Counted from the stretch's first letter, positions 23,081 to 35,717 are shown. The stretch is 64,000 nucleotides of DNA from Dactylorhiza incarnata (GCA_033032865.1 JAWHQI010000068.1:6572001-6636000); one strand, 5' to 3'. Numbers and translations are program-made. Notes: generated by a model not told the origin, from the letters alone.

Positions 23081-24608
23081 GTGCCCGGACAACTCCCGCC
23101 GAATTCCATTGCCTCTATCTATAGCTTTATCTCGTATCTGCAGTTAGAGCAAGTCAAGTTTTCGATTTCCTTGTTCCGAAAATTCTTCTCCGTGCGGTCT
23201 ACTCTGGACGCTGGAACCTCCATTTTCAGAGGTCATATTTATTTTGGATGCCGGGGGATGAAAGTTGTCAATCTCGCGAACAAGGTGGCGTGTTGGTCTG
23301 AGCGTTACCTAATGTTCGAAGGCCCCCTTGGGTTATTGCAAGTCAACCCTCGGACGAGGAGTGTGGCGTATTTTCAACCAGTCAAGCTTGGAGAGGCCGA
23401 GAAAGAGATCTTCGAATCTCTTGAGAATGAGCAGCTTAACATGAATCATTACATTTCGCTGTTCGCGAAGCTGGCAGACGTCCGCCCTGAGGATAGTAAG
23501 CTTTTCTCAACTCGTCATCCTATAACCGTGCAGACTATTTTTCTAAATTTTTACTCTTTGCAGCTGCCACCGTCGTTCCTCTGAATAAGCCGGTCAGCCA
23601 GGCCGACCCGGTTCTAACCCAAAGGTAGAAGCGACAGAGGAAAAGCGACCCACAGTCATCCGATGATGAGGGCCCGGCCTCCTTAGGCGAGTTCGAGCTC
23701 CTTCGTTCTTGTAGCAATCCGCGCGACCTGCGGGGCAAGCCGACAGTCCTTTGGCACAAGGATGGGGAGTGTGTGCAAGTATCCACTCCTCTCCCATTCT
23801 GGGGGAGTGACAAGATTAGCCGACATGCACTAGCCGCTGGACCTGCTATGTATGGCCGGAAAACTTTAAAGGGACTGAAGAAGATTCCAGAAGAAGAGCT
23901 TTCCCGAGTAGCCGCGCAGGCCGGTGCATGGGGCTTTGCGGCCAATCACTTCTTGGCGCTTTCATACAAGCAGCTAGTCTCAGCCCATACCTACCTGGAG
24001 AAGAAGTCTGCCGACCAGGCTGACGAGATCGCCAGACTGAAGGAGATCATAGCAGTGAGTCATTTGTCGAACACTTCGGGCTTATCATTTTCAGGCCGAG
24101 CGATCTGACTCATTTCTTTTTATAGCATCAATACGATATGGTCAATCCGGACTTCCAGGACGAGGTCTTCCCCCATGTTGCTAAAGGGATTGATGGTGCC
24201 CTAGATCACCTGAGAGGCCGGGACGGCATGGCTGAGGGTTTTGAAGATACATCCTTCTCGGACCTTTATCCCGGTCTGAAGGACAAACTGGACGAAGTAA
24301 CCCGCCGAATCAAGGGGAAGGGCAAAGTCGAATCCAGTAGTTCAGAGGAAGAGAGCGACGATGAAGAGGTCGTAAAGGAACCCGCATCGGTTGCCGAAGA
24401 AAAAGAAGGCTCTGATGCAAAGTCCACTGATTCCGATGAAACTGGGTGGTCTAAGACCCGCAAGTCGGGCGGTTCGGGTAGCTCGAGTAGCTCGGGCAGC
24501 AGTTTCTCAAGTTCATCTTCCAGCAAAGGATATTCGCCCGATGTAGACATAGATGGCAGCGAAGGTTCAAGTTCTCATGCTGCCAAAAAGTTCAAACCGG
24601 ACGAATAG

Positions 24609-26067
24609 CTGCGATTGTTATTTTTTGCATTTTTGTTTATTTTGCGTAGCCGACGGCTAGGTTTTGTTAGCCGGTCGGTCACAAAACAATGTAAAGATAT
24701 TTCGATGATGAAATGAAAAGTTTTTACCTGTAACTATTCATTTTCTGTGACTTACTTGTGCTTGTTGTGATCTTCTCTTCTTTTAACCAGATCGTGCGGT
24801 TTAATAATATCCTGTTCGGTCAGAGCGTTGAACTCCATATAATTTCAATTGGATAACTACTTGAACATTTAGAAAACCTGTTCTCACTACTTATTCTTTT
24901 CGATCTGGATTAAGCAAATTTGATATATACCGAAAAAAGTATCAACTATGATACTTCGATGAGTAGTCGACGCGATTTAAATATATAATTGAGTGGATAG
25001 AAATCCAAGCTCTGCCTCATCTTATTATGAATGCCTCGTGATAACCAGGAAACCGAACATAACCAAGCCGCGCGATTATTACCCGACTTTTCATAATTGC
25101 TCCACAGGATAGAGAATGCCAAGTCATAAGAAAACAACTAACAGGTCGCGCGGCTAGCATTTAATCCAAGCGATTTATGCAACTCAGATTTCTGTAAGCT
25201 TCAACCTTTTGAATATATAAACATTAGCTGAGAAGCCGGCGCAGTTTATATATACTCAAGGCGGTTAGTGACTTGATATTTGTAATAATCTTCATTCCAC
25301 AAGAACCATAATCGCTCAACTGTGAAGAGCCCGTTATTAACCGAACGGGTTGAATTAATACCAATAAGGATGGTAGATTTATAAATCGAATGATGAGACC
25401 GAATGATCATGGCATTTTATGATATGCTGCTCATTGAAAACCGATCGATTTCACAACCAGGCCGCCTGATAACTATAATACTTGCATATTTCAAACCACT
25501 AGGTTTAAAAAACAAACCGCCCGATCTGTGATATGCCTGTAAAAATCCTGTTTCCTCCTCAAATGGTCCAGAAGGACTCAGTTGTGGGTCCCGCTTAGGC
25601 ATCGCTTGAGAGTACCTAGGAGTATTCGATGGTCACAGACCAAGATGATCAATTGGGCAGGTATGGTTATGTCGCGAGGACTATACCGACATTGCTTTCC
25701 TCAGAAAGATCATCAAGGCTGTAACTATATCCCTCTCGGGGCATGATAGAGCCAACATTCACCTAGACCTCCCTTGATGCAGGGGTGTGTCGGATATCAT
25801 CCGGGATCCAAGGTTCCGAAGACCACCTCACGGGAATTGGCAAGCTACCACTACACGTGTGCGGAAACTCCACGCTACACATGATCTTCGTGGTTTTATG
25901 CTAATGACTACAATCCGAGGGGGTTCGAGCAGAACTTGGCAATTTCTCCGCGGCTCAGTGAGGTTGATATATAAAAAGTGTAAAAAAGAATCACCAGACA
26001 TGGAGAAGTGTCAGTATGGGGCTTTTTATTAGAATATCTAAAAAATGCAAGAAAATAAACAAGACAT
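24609..26067. other. Spacer between Tat antisense gene 2 and the end of pol
   Basis: About 1.46 kb, AT-rich, with short open frames only. The two convergent Tat transcription units (antisense gene 2 from the left, pol from the right) end here. I see no further domain. Confidence 0.5.
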
Positions 26068-28110
26068 TTTAAGGATAGAACCGTTTAAGATCGTCACCGC
26101 TCTAGGTGCGTGAGATGTCCTATCCTTCGCTTGTCTGAAGGCGGTAAGCCCCGCTCTTTAGTACCTCTTTTACGATGAAGGGCCCTGCCCAGTTGGGATT
26201 CAATTTCCCGACGTTGCCTGTCCTGGCCGCAACATCAACCTTTTTCAGCACAACATCACCAACGGCAAAATGCTTCATCCTGACGTTTCTGTCAAAGTAC
26301 TTGGTCATTCTCCTCTTTACTTCCTCATGTCTGATTGTTGCCTCATCCTGAAGCTCTTCAATCAAATCCAAGCTATATTTGATGGCTTCATCATTATCTG
26401 CAATCCATGCCTCTCCTCCCTCCTTTGCATACACCACTCTGGGGGTGACCACCTCAAATTCTATCAGAACGAGTGCCTCCGAGCCATGAGATAATTTGAA
26501 TGGTGTCTCCCCTGTAGCCGAAGATGGAGTAGTACGAAGAGTCCAAAGGATAGAAGAAAGTTGCTCTGCCCAATTTTCCCTCTGATTTAAGACTCTCTTC
26601 ATTAGAAGCTGTTGGATTTGCCTATTTGCTGCTTCCACCTGACCGTTAGTACTTTGGTGATATACAGAGGAGAACCGAAGGTCAATCCCAACCTGATCAT
26701 AGAAGGTTATCATCTCTGAATTGTTAAACTGCAGACCATTGTCAGTGACAATTGCTAGCGGGATTCCATGCCGACAAACTATCTCTCCCCAGATGAAGTT
26801 TCTGATAATTTGGGTTGTAGTTTTCGCCAATGCCTTTGCGTCAATCCACTTGCTAAAGTAGTCAATCATCACAACGATAAAGCTACGCTGGCCGGTGGCC
26901 ATTGGGATGTGTTCGATAAGATCCATCCCCAAAACTGTGAAGGGTCACGGCGCAGCTATTGATCTGAGTGATTGAGCGGGCAGATGTTGAAGAGGAGCTA
27001 ACTTTTGACATTGAACACATCGCTTGGCAAATGCTTCGGCATCTTTCCTCATGGTTGGCCAGAAATACTCCTGCCTCAAGATTCTCTTCTCCAGAGTCTT
27101 CTCCCCTGAATGGCTACCACATTCCCCGGAATGAACCTCCTGAAGTATGGATGGAATTTCTTCCTCAGAAACACACCGTGCTGAGGGAGAGATCAAAGTC
27201 TTCCTGTAGAGAACTCCTGCTATCAGATAATAATATGCCGCTTTCCTTCTAAATCTCTTTCTATCTTTGATGGAATGATGGAATTCCCCTTTTGATAAGA
27301 ATAATTCGTAAGGACCCTTCCAGGAAGGATTCTGATCAATTTGCATAAGTTCCCTTTCATCTGTTGCTGGATGGAAAAGTTCAAAGGTCACTCCCCCTGA
27401 TGGAAGACCGAACTTTGATAACTCTTCTGCTTCCTCATTTTGTGTTCTTGGAATATGCTCGATAACGAATGACTTGAATCTCCCGATCTCCTTCTTAGTT
27501 AGCAGTAGATACTTCCTCAGAATTGGTTCTCTTGTCTCGAAATTCCCCATAACCTGAGAAGGCATGACAAGTGAATCAGTTTTAACATGTAAGTGTTCTA
27601 TGCCCAGTGCCTTTGCGAGCCTCAAACCAGCCAGAAGTGCCTCATATTCAGCCTGATTATTCGTAACCGGAAAGAAGAACTTGATTGCCTGTTCAAGCTT
27701 GATGCCATTTGGGCTAACTAAAACTACTCCGGCTCCCACGGAGTTTTTACCAGAAGCCCCATCCACATACACGATCCAAGCCAAAGGAGATCTCTCAACT
27801 TGTTCAGGACCGGATTCTGTCGTATCCACCAAGAAATCCGCCAAGACTTGCGCTTTGATTGCCATTCGGGGAATGTATGATATTTCAAACTCGCTTAGTT
27901 CAATAGCCCACTTGGCCAACCTCCCTGAATGATCTGGCTTCTCAAGAATACTTCTCAGAGGATGATCCATGATTACCTGGACAGGATGAGCTTGAAAATA
28001 AGGACGAAGCCTTCGCGATGACATAACCAAAGCTAAGGCTAGCTTTTCCAGGATCGAATATCTTGTTTCCGCATCTTTGAGAATATGGCTGACATAATAT
28101 ATCGGAAATT
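26068..28110 (-). pseudogene. pol: Tat pol C-terminal part: second RNase H and integrase
   Basis: On the minus strand, the end of the first RNase H (VIMDHPLRSILEKPDHSGRLAKW) is followed by a second, archaeal-type RNase H with YVDGASG, NNQAEYEALLAGL and VKTDS, diagnostic of Tat. Integrase follows: a zinc-binding region (HSGECGSHSG...CVQCQ), then the core with VMIDYFSKW, IVTDNG and NGQVEAANR carrying D, D and E. The catalytic residues are present. The frame ends near 26120 at a TAG, but conserved terminal residues (GDDLKRFYP) continue in the same frame to a stop at 26068, past a further TAG. Other breaks include the stop at 28109 within the first RNase H and one near 26940. Confidence 0.9.
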
Positions 28111-29220
28111 ACCTCTTCTTTTCTTCCCGAACGAGGACAGAACTTACCGCATCTGGGCCGACTCCCAAATATAAGAATAATATTTCCCCCTCACGGGGAC
28201 TTTGAAGTAGCGGAGTTGAAGTAAACTGTACTTTTAACTGCTCGAAAGCCTTGTTGCACTCCTCGCTCCATTCAAACTTTGATCCTCCCTGGAGCATTTT
28301 AAAGAATGGGGCACTTTTATCCCCTGATTTGGAAATAAACCTGCTGAACCCTGCCAACCTTCTTCCAAGTTGCTGAACTTCCTTGGTACTATGAGGAGGG
28401 GTCATATCAAGGATGTCCTTCACCTTATCTGGGTTCGGTGCAAGGCCATTAGTAGTTATGATATGCCCAAGAAACTTTCCCTTGTTTGCCCCAAACACAC
28501 ATTTCAACGGGTTCAATTTTAATTTGAACCTCCGTAGAGTGGTGAACGTCTCTACGAGGTCTTTCAAATGTATTGAAAATGTTTTACTTTTCAGGAGGAG
28601 ATCATCAACGTAAACTTCGAGGTTCCTGCCTTTTTATGCTTAAAGATGGTATCCATCATTCTTTGATATGTTGCGCCCGCATTTTTAAGGCCAAAGGGCA
28701 TTACGAGATAGCAGTAACACCCATCGTTTGTGATAAATGAGGTGTGCGGGATATCGGGTTTGTGCATTTTAATTTGATGGTACCCAGAGAAAGCATCGAG
28801 AAAGCTCATAAAATCATACCCAACCGCAGAATCAACTAAGACATCTATCCGAGGCAGAGGGTAGCAATCTTTGGGACATGCTTTATTTAGTTTGGTAAAG
28901 TCCACGCACATGCGCCACTTCCCACTGGATTGTTTAACCATCACAACATTCGACATCCACGTGGGATACTGAATTTCAGAAATAAAGCCCGATTTCAGGA
29001 GTTTGGCAACCTCCTCTCTGATGGGCACCGCCAGCTTGGTCGCCACTTCTCTTTTCTTTTGTTGGACTGGCTTGAACTCAGGAGATATATTCAGATGATG
29101 ACAAGCCACGTACGGATCCATTCCTGACATATCCTTTGCTGACCAGGCAAAGATATCCAGGTTCTCCAAAAGGCAGGAGATCAGCTGCACTTTTACCTTT
29201 TCTTGCAACTCCGCATTGAT
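28109..29220 (-). pseudogene. pol: Tat reverse transcriptase and first RNase H start
   Basis: RT motifs on the minus strand are DFTKLNKACPKD, FLDAFSGYHQIKM, YLVMPFGLKNAGATYQR and the active-site YVDD near 28600-28612. The YVDD lies one frame off from the upstream part, so a single-base frameshift falls at the A-run near 28630. The thumb and RNase H entry (FLGHIIT, PPHSTKEVQQLGRRLAGFSRF) continue to 28109, where a TAA stops the frame. RT would copy element RNA in cytoplasmic particles; this copy is inactive. Confidence 0.9.
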
Positions 29221-29990
29221 GACCAGCTTCTTGTCCTACCCTTTAGCAATAGGGACCTCTTGGGTCGCCTGGGCATGTTCCAGGTGAGCCCCTTCTCGAT
29301 CTTTCCTCTCCTCAGCAGCCTTTGAGGATTCAGCAATTTCTAGAACTTCAGTCATGGCCTCGGGAAATGGGACGTTGGTGATCATGTTGACAGTTCGCAC
29401 GTAACATTCCCCGGCCACCTTTGGGTTGCTTCTGACCCGATACTGCCTTCCCTCGGTATCAAACTTAACAGCAAGGTGGAAGGTGGATATTACTGCCATG
29501 TATGCATTAAGAATTGGCCTCCTGAAGATGGCGCAGTAGTTGCTTGGGGCATCCACCACCACGAAGTTGATCAGCTTTATTACTCCCCCAAGAGAGACTA
29601 GGAGCTTCACTGAACCCTACACTTCTTTCTTCTCCCCAGAAAAATTGTAGAGGGGCCCATCGGTGGAAAGCAGAGGCTTCCCAGTCTTCGGGGCTTCGAA
29701 AGTTGGGCAGAAAAGGATATTGACAGAGCTGCCTGTGTCAATCAAGATCTTGTGAACAGTATAATTCTCAATGACGGCTTTGATGACCGCATCATCGTCG
29801 AAGGGATTGGCATTCGGAGGGAGGTCGTCTTGACCAAAACTGACAATGGTGCTTTCAGGAGGAGAAGTCGTGGTTGCTGCCACTTCTTGTTTTAGAACTC
29901 TCGCAATGCTGGATTTACGAGATGACTCTGCTCCAGCCCCTCCATGAATGCAATAAATGTCACCTATGGGGCCCACATCAAACCTCAACG
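29221..29990 (-). pseudogene. pol: Tat retropepsin-like protease and linker
   Basis: The aspartic protease motif ILIDTGSSVNILF lies near 29720-29760 on the minus strand, with the catalytic DTGS intact. A TAG at 29617 follows the protease core. The same frame then resumes with a segment containing IFRRPILNAYMAV, typical of Tat between protease and RT. A further stop lies at 29236. Confidence 0.85.
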
Positions 29991-31118
29991 CATTCAGTTA
30001 AGGGATGGATGTCTCCATAGCAGTCGGCGTCTTCAACCTCGGCGCATTCCCAGGTTACCTCCACTGTTTCTTTTTTCTTCTCAGTGGCCGGCTCAGCAGT
30101 TGCTTCCTTCCGAACTAGGCCCCGAAGCTTTCCTTCTCCCATGAGCCTTTCTATCAATAAGAGGAGGGCCCGACAATTTTCGGTCAGATGCCCTCCCTCC
30201 TTATAATATTCGCAGAAAAGGTTCGGATTTCGGTTTTGGACATCTAATCTCAGAGGAGCGGGTCTTCTGAAATCCGATCTTTTTTGGAGGATTTGGACGA
30301 CTTCGTCCATAGAAATGTTTAGAGGAGTAAATGACTCTTGCGAGTCATCACATTAGGTGGATGGAATGACTGGAAGTGGCTGCGCAGCATATTGTGGCAG
30401 ATATACTGGCATGATTTGCAGAAGAGGGATGGATGGAGCGGGTGCGATGGCCAACGACGGTTTCTGAGCCTGAAATCGTTGATGGCCAATGAAGGGTTGC
30501 TTATTTTTGTAATTTCTTCCCCTCTGAGAATGGGGCTCAAAGTGGGGTTGGTTTGACGGTGGATGAAGAAAGGATGGATTAGACTGCTCTTTGTCGCTCA
30601 CGAGCTTTGCGCCAGGGTTACTCTTTTCTCCTCTGATGAACCTATTTGCCAAACTTATCATTTCCTGATAAGTTTTTGGCTCCCTTATGTTTGCTTTAAA
30701 TTTTAGGGGGCACTCCCTCAAGCCATGAATAATTGCTTCCCTGTACAGCTCTGGATCCACATTCTGAACTTCCATGATCTCCTTCTGGAAGCGGTCCACG
30801 AAACGGGCCCACGTTTCGTCTTCCCGCTGCCTTATGTCAAAAAGGGTCGGGGCCACTTTTCCTTTTCCTTGAAGTAGAGAATCTCAGCAGAAATTCCCTT
30901 CGCAACTTAGAAAACCAACTGATCGACCTGGAGTGCAGCCCATAAAACCACTCCCTTGCTTGTCCTTCGAAGTAGGTCACAAGGAGTTTGCACTTGGTTG
31001 CATCTGTTAGGGTCCTAAGAGAAATGGCCGACTCGAAGGCTTGTAGATGAACAGTGAGATCAGTTTCTCCATTGAAAGCTGGCAGACGAGGCTCTCTAAA
31101 ATTATTCGGGGCTGGCCC
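29978..31118 (-). pseudogene. gag: Tat gag, C-terminal part
   Basis: Retrotrans_gag homology on the minus strand includes VTYFEGQAREWFYGL, a segment ending LLRF and DETWARFVDRFQ. These lie on both sides of a one-base frameshift near 30850-30870. A TAA (about 30353) precedes a CCHC-like zinc motif (CEYYKEGGHLTENC, about 30190) typical of Tat Gag, and another frame change links to protease near 29985. Copia B split this gag at GGCCC (31114-31118); the N-terminal part is at 54096-54660. Confidence 0.87.
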
Positions 31119-32331
31119 TGTTGGAGCATGCGTTCCGCACTCGTCTGGTTTGAGAATAACAAATCCCGAATGTATTTGTTCCTATTTTTGATTAATGGTG
31201 TGCAGATAACAGGTGCAAGAATAACATGTTTGCAATTGGAGCAAAATACCGATTTTCCAGAAATTGGAGCTATCGGATTTCCGACAGCTAGCTAATGAAA
31301 TTTCCGACAGTGCACGATTTCTTCCGTTCTCCGATCTCTACTCAGCGGTTTAGAGCTATCGGATTTTCGACAGCAGTAAGGGATTTCCGACAGTGCACGA
31401 TCTTCCCGTAACTCCACGACGTGTAGCAGTTATGTAAGCTAACGGATATCCGATAGTACTATCGGATATCCGACATCCCACGTCTCAACCACGACCTCCA
31501 CTTCGCGCAGAAACTTCGAATTAGTGGGACACATGGCATCCTCTGGAGATATCGGATTCTGGCGATACCTAGCTAACGGACGGCGACAACTCTTTTTTAT
31601 TAAAAGGGTTCAGAACTTCGTGAATTTCAAGTTTTCAGACTTTCAAGCCTTCTTCCTGAGTGTTATCGTCCAGAGAGCCCCAGAGAACGAAAATCCCCAT
31701 CCTTGAAGAAGAAAGGAGAGAGCAAAGCCGAAGATTGTACATGCGTTCCAAGGAGATTTTCTCAAGGATTCTTCTCTACTTTGGTCCAGAAATTCTAAAG
31801 GGGGTTTTTATTTTGTATTTCATTTATATTTACATTCATCTTGTAATCGTTGTAGAAATCGTCATCTTGCGTGCGACGTCTAAGTCCGTGTGAGGCTTAG
31901 GGGAAATCATCACCTTGTGTGTGGTGTTAGATCCTTGTGTGGTCTAGGGTAAATCATCGTCTTGTGTGCAGTGTCAAGTCCTTGTGTGGCTTGGGAGAAA
32001 ATCGCCGACGTGTGTGCTGCGTCTAGATCAAGATTTGATTTAGGGGGAGGCTAGTGTCTATATCTGGGAGATATAGGCTATAGCCAACCGGTCCTTAGGA
32101 GAAGGACCGGTGAAAAGAGACAAGAGATTTTATTAATGGTAAGCCTTTGATTCCAAGCTTTATTGGAATCATTTCTACTCATTATCTTTGATGAACTAAA
32201 ATCTTGTTTTTAAATTCAATTATTTGTCTCAATATTCATATATTATTTCATTTTTACAAAAATTATCAAAGGTTTAAATTGCCCTTATTCACCCCCCCCC
32301 CCCTCCTCTAAGTGCGCTACAAGATCCAACA
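31119..32331 (+). repeat. Copia B 5' LTR
   Basis: TGTTGGAGC...CCAACA. CGGATATCCG-type dyads cluster at 31269-31475 upstream of a TATA-like TTTATTAAAAG near 31597. A decayed repeat of a CTTGTGTGTG/GTC unit follows at about 31855-32010. Twelve C residues precede the terminal part. Confidence 0.92.
31269..31475 (+). promoter_or_regulatory. TCGGATATCCGA dyad array in the copia B U3
   Basis: Palindromes with core CGGATTTCCG or CGGATATCCG occur near 31275, 31443 and 31463 (the last two 20 bp apart), with further TTCCGACAG half-sites between. In the 3' LTR the first is an exact 22-bp palindrome at 53034-53055. Internal copies flank the antisense gene at 49614-49650, 50882-50920 and 51525-51550. Confidence 0.72.
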
Positions 32332-32333
32332 AG

Positions 32334-32349
32334 TGGTATCAGAGGTAGG
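32334..32349 (+). promoter_or_regulatory. Copia B primer-binding site, initiator tRNA-Met
   Basis: TGGTATCAGAGGTAGG starts two bases after the 5' LTR end. Confidence 0.85.
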
Positions 32350-32382
32350 TTAATTCCTTATAAGGTTTAACCACCTGGAATT

Positions 32383-34005
32383 ATGGCGCACCATGATCAT
32401 GCATTTTCCGAGGGGCAAGGAATAACTAGACCACCATTATTTACGGGTTCCGATTATAATTATTGGAAAACTAGGATGAGGTGTTTTTTAATATCATTAG
32501 ATATTGAAGTATGGAATATGGTTGAAACGAATTATACTCATCCTACTTTTACAATTGGTGATATTGTCATGGAGAAACCCAAAGATAAATGGGATGACCA
32601 GGACAAATTAAAATGCAAAAATAATGCAAAAGCAATGATCGCATTATTTTGTGCTCTTGATAAAACTGAATTTAATGGAACCTGCGCATGTCAAACTGCA
32701 TATGAAATTTGGAATTTATTGGAAATTACTCAAGAAGTAACCTCGCAGGTGAAGGACTCAAAGCTTTTCCAATTGGAGTCAGAATTCGAAAAGTTCAGGA
32801 TGGAGGTAGATAAGGATGTGGATACCATGTACACAAGATTCACTAAGATAGTAAATGACTCAAAAGTTTTAGGAAAAAATTTCTCAAATGGTGATTTGGT
32901 AAGAAAACTTCTTAGATCTCTCCCCCCTAAATTCAATCCCAAAGTGACGGCTATTTCTGAATCTCATGATCTTAAAGCTCTTAATATTGAAAGCCTGATT
33001 GGGAACTTAAAAACTCATGAAGTTGAATTGAAAATTCAACAACAAGAGTATATGGAGCCAAAGAAGAAGGGATTGGCTCTAAGATCTAAGAAGGAGGAAA
33101 GTAGTGATTCTGAGGAGGAAGAAGAAGATGAGGAAAGTTTATTTGTTAGAAAGTTTAGAAAATTTATGAAAAATCCAGAGAGGAGGAATTCATTTAAGAA
33201 GTATTTTAAGAAGGAGACGTGTAGGAAGAAAAAAGGAAAGGAAGACGATGAGGAGGAAGAGAGACCGCCACCGGAGTGTTATCACTGCAAGAAGTTAGGA
33301 CACATCCGAAGCAAGTGTCCAAAGTACTTAAAAGAACTTAAAGAAAAGAAGCACAAAGGGACGAAGAAGGTGCTGAAGGCAGAAACATGGGATGATACTA
33401 CTTCTGAGGATGCAAGCAGTTCAAGCTCATGTAAAGAAGAGGAGGCCAACATGTGCTTAATGGGAAAGAGCATCATATCTGATGACGAATGCAGTGTCCA
33501 AAGTGACACTGAGGTAACTCCTCCAACCTACGATGAATTATTTTCTGAATTTTTAAAGACTTGCAAATTTTTTGAAAATTTTTTAAAAGATAATGATCTT
33601 CTTAAATCTAAAAAAATGAAATTTTGCTTAAAGAAAACAAAAAATTGTTAAATGAAATTAAGACTGTTGGAAAAGGAAAAATTTCTTGCCAAGAGTGTGA
33701 TCACTTTTTAGGACGAATTAAGGAACTTGAAGAATCTCTTTCCAAATCTCATTCTACAATAAAAATTCTTACTAAAAAGAATACGATTTTAGAGAGAGAT
33801 CTGAAATCTTCAATTTCCAAAGTTCATGAGGGAAAGAAATCTTTTGAACGTAGATGTGTAAATTTAGTATCCGAGAATACAGAAATGAGAAACCAGATTC
33901 ATGACTTAACGCTAGCCATGAAAAAATTTGGAATGGGCCGAAGATCACTGGATATGATCTTAGGATACCAATGCCATGGATCTCGAAGGTCTGGACTCGG
34001 ATACA
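32383..34005 (+). pseudogene. gag: Copia B gag
   Basis: Copia Gag starting at ATG 32383. The gag_2/UBN2 domain covers residues about 15-235 (N-terminal RPPLFTGSDYNYWKTRM, AYEIWNLLE, LLRSLPPKF). An acidic stretch and a CX2CX4HX4C knuckle starting at residue 299 (CYHCKKLGHIRSKC) follow. One base appears missing near 33615, after which a Lys/Glu coiled coil continues in another frame to 34005. Element C interrupts it there at ATACA, and the same frame resumes after 40580. Confidence 0.88.
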
Positions 34006-35694
34006 TGATGAGTCCTGATCATATACACTTTTATGGACTCATCTGGGCCATCTATTTAGTCTTTTCACTGCACTTTAGCCCTGTTTTAGCTCATATTGGT
34101 CATTCTATGCTAGGTGCACTTATAGGCCCATTTTGGTGTGATTTCATTGCTTTTCTTCATTAGTAGTTTTCTTGCGTGTTAGGTGCCACTTTCAGTGGCT
34201 GGATTCGTGGTTGTGCTGGAATTGGAGTCGTGCAGGTGTTCCCGGTGCAATTCTGCACAGGAACACTGCGCACGATCACCGGTTCTATTGCGCACGACCA
34301 CTGGTCGTGCGCCACTGATCGTGTGCACTTAACCCTTTTTATGAGTTCTGTTTGGTGCAGTGCGCACGACCATCTACACTAGTGCGCACGACCACCGGTC
34401 GTGCGCCACTGCTCGTGCGCACTTACCATTTAATTTCCGAGTTCTGTTTGTTGTAGTGCGCACGACCATCAACTAAAGTGCGCACGACCACCGATCGTGC
34501 GCCACTGGTCGTGCGAACATGCAATTTTATAATTTCTGTCTTTGCAGGTTCCGTCCAGGCAGAGCGCACGATCACAGGATTCTAGTGCGCACGACCACTG
34601 GTCGTGCGCCACTGACCGTGCGCACTGTTTAATTCCAGCGCCTATAAATTCCCTGCTCGCGATTTAGGTCGGGATCCCGATTTCTTCCGCCGTTTCCTGC
34701 TCCGTTCCGCCCGATTTCGCCCCTCCATCGCCGCCCACCATCGGGGGATGCTCCGGGCTTGTTCTTCACGCCGATCTTGAGCCGGAGTTTCCTCTCGGCC
34801 TCCTCCTTCATCCAAGAGCTTCAAAGAGTGATCTAGCCGCCATCGCCATCGAGCAAGAGGAAGTTTGCAACCTCTACCGGATCGTGACACGAAGAAGACG
34901 GATCCATTGGAGAGTCGTGACATCTCTCTCTACCCCGGACGTAGTTGCGGACCGAGCTTGGACGTGGATTGACAACCCGGCGATTCCAACCGTGAATCTA
35001 CAACGAGCCTTCGGATTCGGTCGATTTCTTGCTCTATTCTTCTCTTATTGATGTCTATGTAGTTAGATCTAACATTATGATGAAGCGTGCTTGATTATTA
35101 GCATTTATACTTGATTATGTCTATGTGATTTGAGTATTCTTGCTTATTATTTTGAGGTGTGCCTTGTGGTGTGGATTGTTGGTTGTCCGGTGCCGCACTA
35201 GCAATTGCTAGTGGCGTGCTTGTCGAAGAGGTGCTTGCGACCCTCATTCCGCTTGCCTTCTCGTCCACCCGCCTACCGAAGCGTGGCATCGCGGCCCGTA
35301 TTCCATCCCGCCTAACGAAGCAGCGCGCTCAAGGCCTGCATAGTTCGATCTGTTTGCCTACTCGTCCATCCGCCCTTGCGACGCAGCGCGCTCAAGGCCT
35401 GCCTAGTCTCCATCCCGCCAAGCGAAGCATTGCATAGCGGCATTGCATAGGAGTAGTTGATAGCTTTTATTTTATTTTCCAAAAGCCAACCCAACTCCCC
35501 CGCATTCCATCCGACGTTAAGGACTTCAATCTCAAGTCCTACCTCGAACGTTAACTCCACCTTACTGTGTTCCTTGAGAGATTCGATACTCGGGGATTAC
35601 TCCTCGTTTTATATTACTTGAATGATCGGTACACTGCCGTTTCGTGTCGCAGTCGAGCTACCGCCTATAGCGGTGTGTGAGATTTGCGCCATCA
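34006..35694 (+). repeat. Element C 5' LTR
   Basis: TGATGAGTCC...GCCATCA. A dyad array (34265-34625) directly precedes the TATA box CCTATAAATT at 34641-34650. The rest has no convincing gene, although GC-rich open frames occur on both strands. Confidence 0.93.
34265..34625 (+). promoter_or_regulatory. GCGCACGACC-N3-GGTCGTGCGC dyad array upstream of the element C TATA box
   Basis: Full 23-bp dyads start at 34290, 34384, 34480 and 34587 (spacings 94, 96, 107). Extra half-sites lie between them in roughly 95-bp repeat units. The array stops about 15 bp before the TATA box. The second LTR carries the same array from about 39146. Confidence 0.8.
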
Positions 35695-35700
35695 AGTTTT

Positions 35701-35717
35701 TGGCGCGGTTGCCGGGG
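35701..35717 (+). promoter_or_regulatory. Element C primer-binding site, tRNA-Asp type
   Basis: TGGCGCGGTTGCCGGGG, six bases after the LTR, matches (with one change) the TGGCGCCGTTGCCGGGG site used by many plant gypsy elements. Confidence 0.75.

Larger units (their letters stand above)
17912..24608 (+). pseudogene. Tat antisense gene 2: 'putative gypsy type transposon' domain protein, three exons
   Basis: Exons are 17912-18216 continuing at 23086-23495, then 23564-24054 and 24126-24608. Introns of 68 and 71 bp have GT-AG ends and keep phase, totalling 563 codons. Residues about 50-190 match the plant domain known as putative gypsy type transposon (Transposase_28, PF04195): KYGFRFPPP, then a Gly-Gln-Leu-x-Pro-Asn turn and aromatic-rich strands. 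A charged coiled coil (residues about 300-400) and an acidic Ser-rich tail with a basic end follow. Copia D interrupts the domain at GTGCC with no net loss of codons. Two stops are present: TGA at 17963-17965 and TAG at 23626-23628. The gene is antisense to gag-pol. Despite the Pfam name no transposase activity is established; a nucleic-acid or chromatin role is only inferred. Confidence 0.72.

Noticed and set aside
35159..35437. 92-codon frame in the element C LTR, repeated at 40040-40318
   Set aside because: It lies within LTR R/U5, is duplicated only because the LTR is, and shows no recognisable domain.
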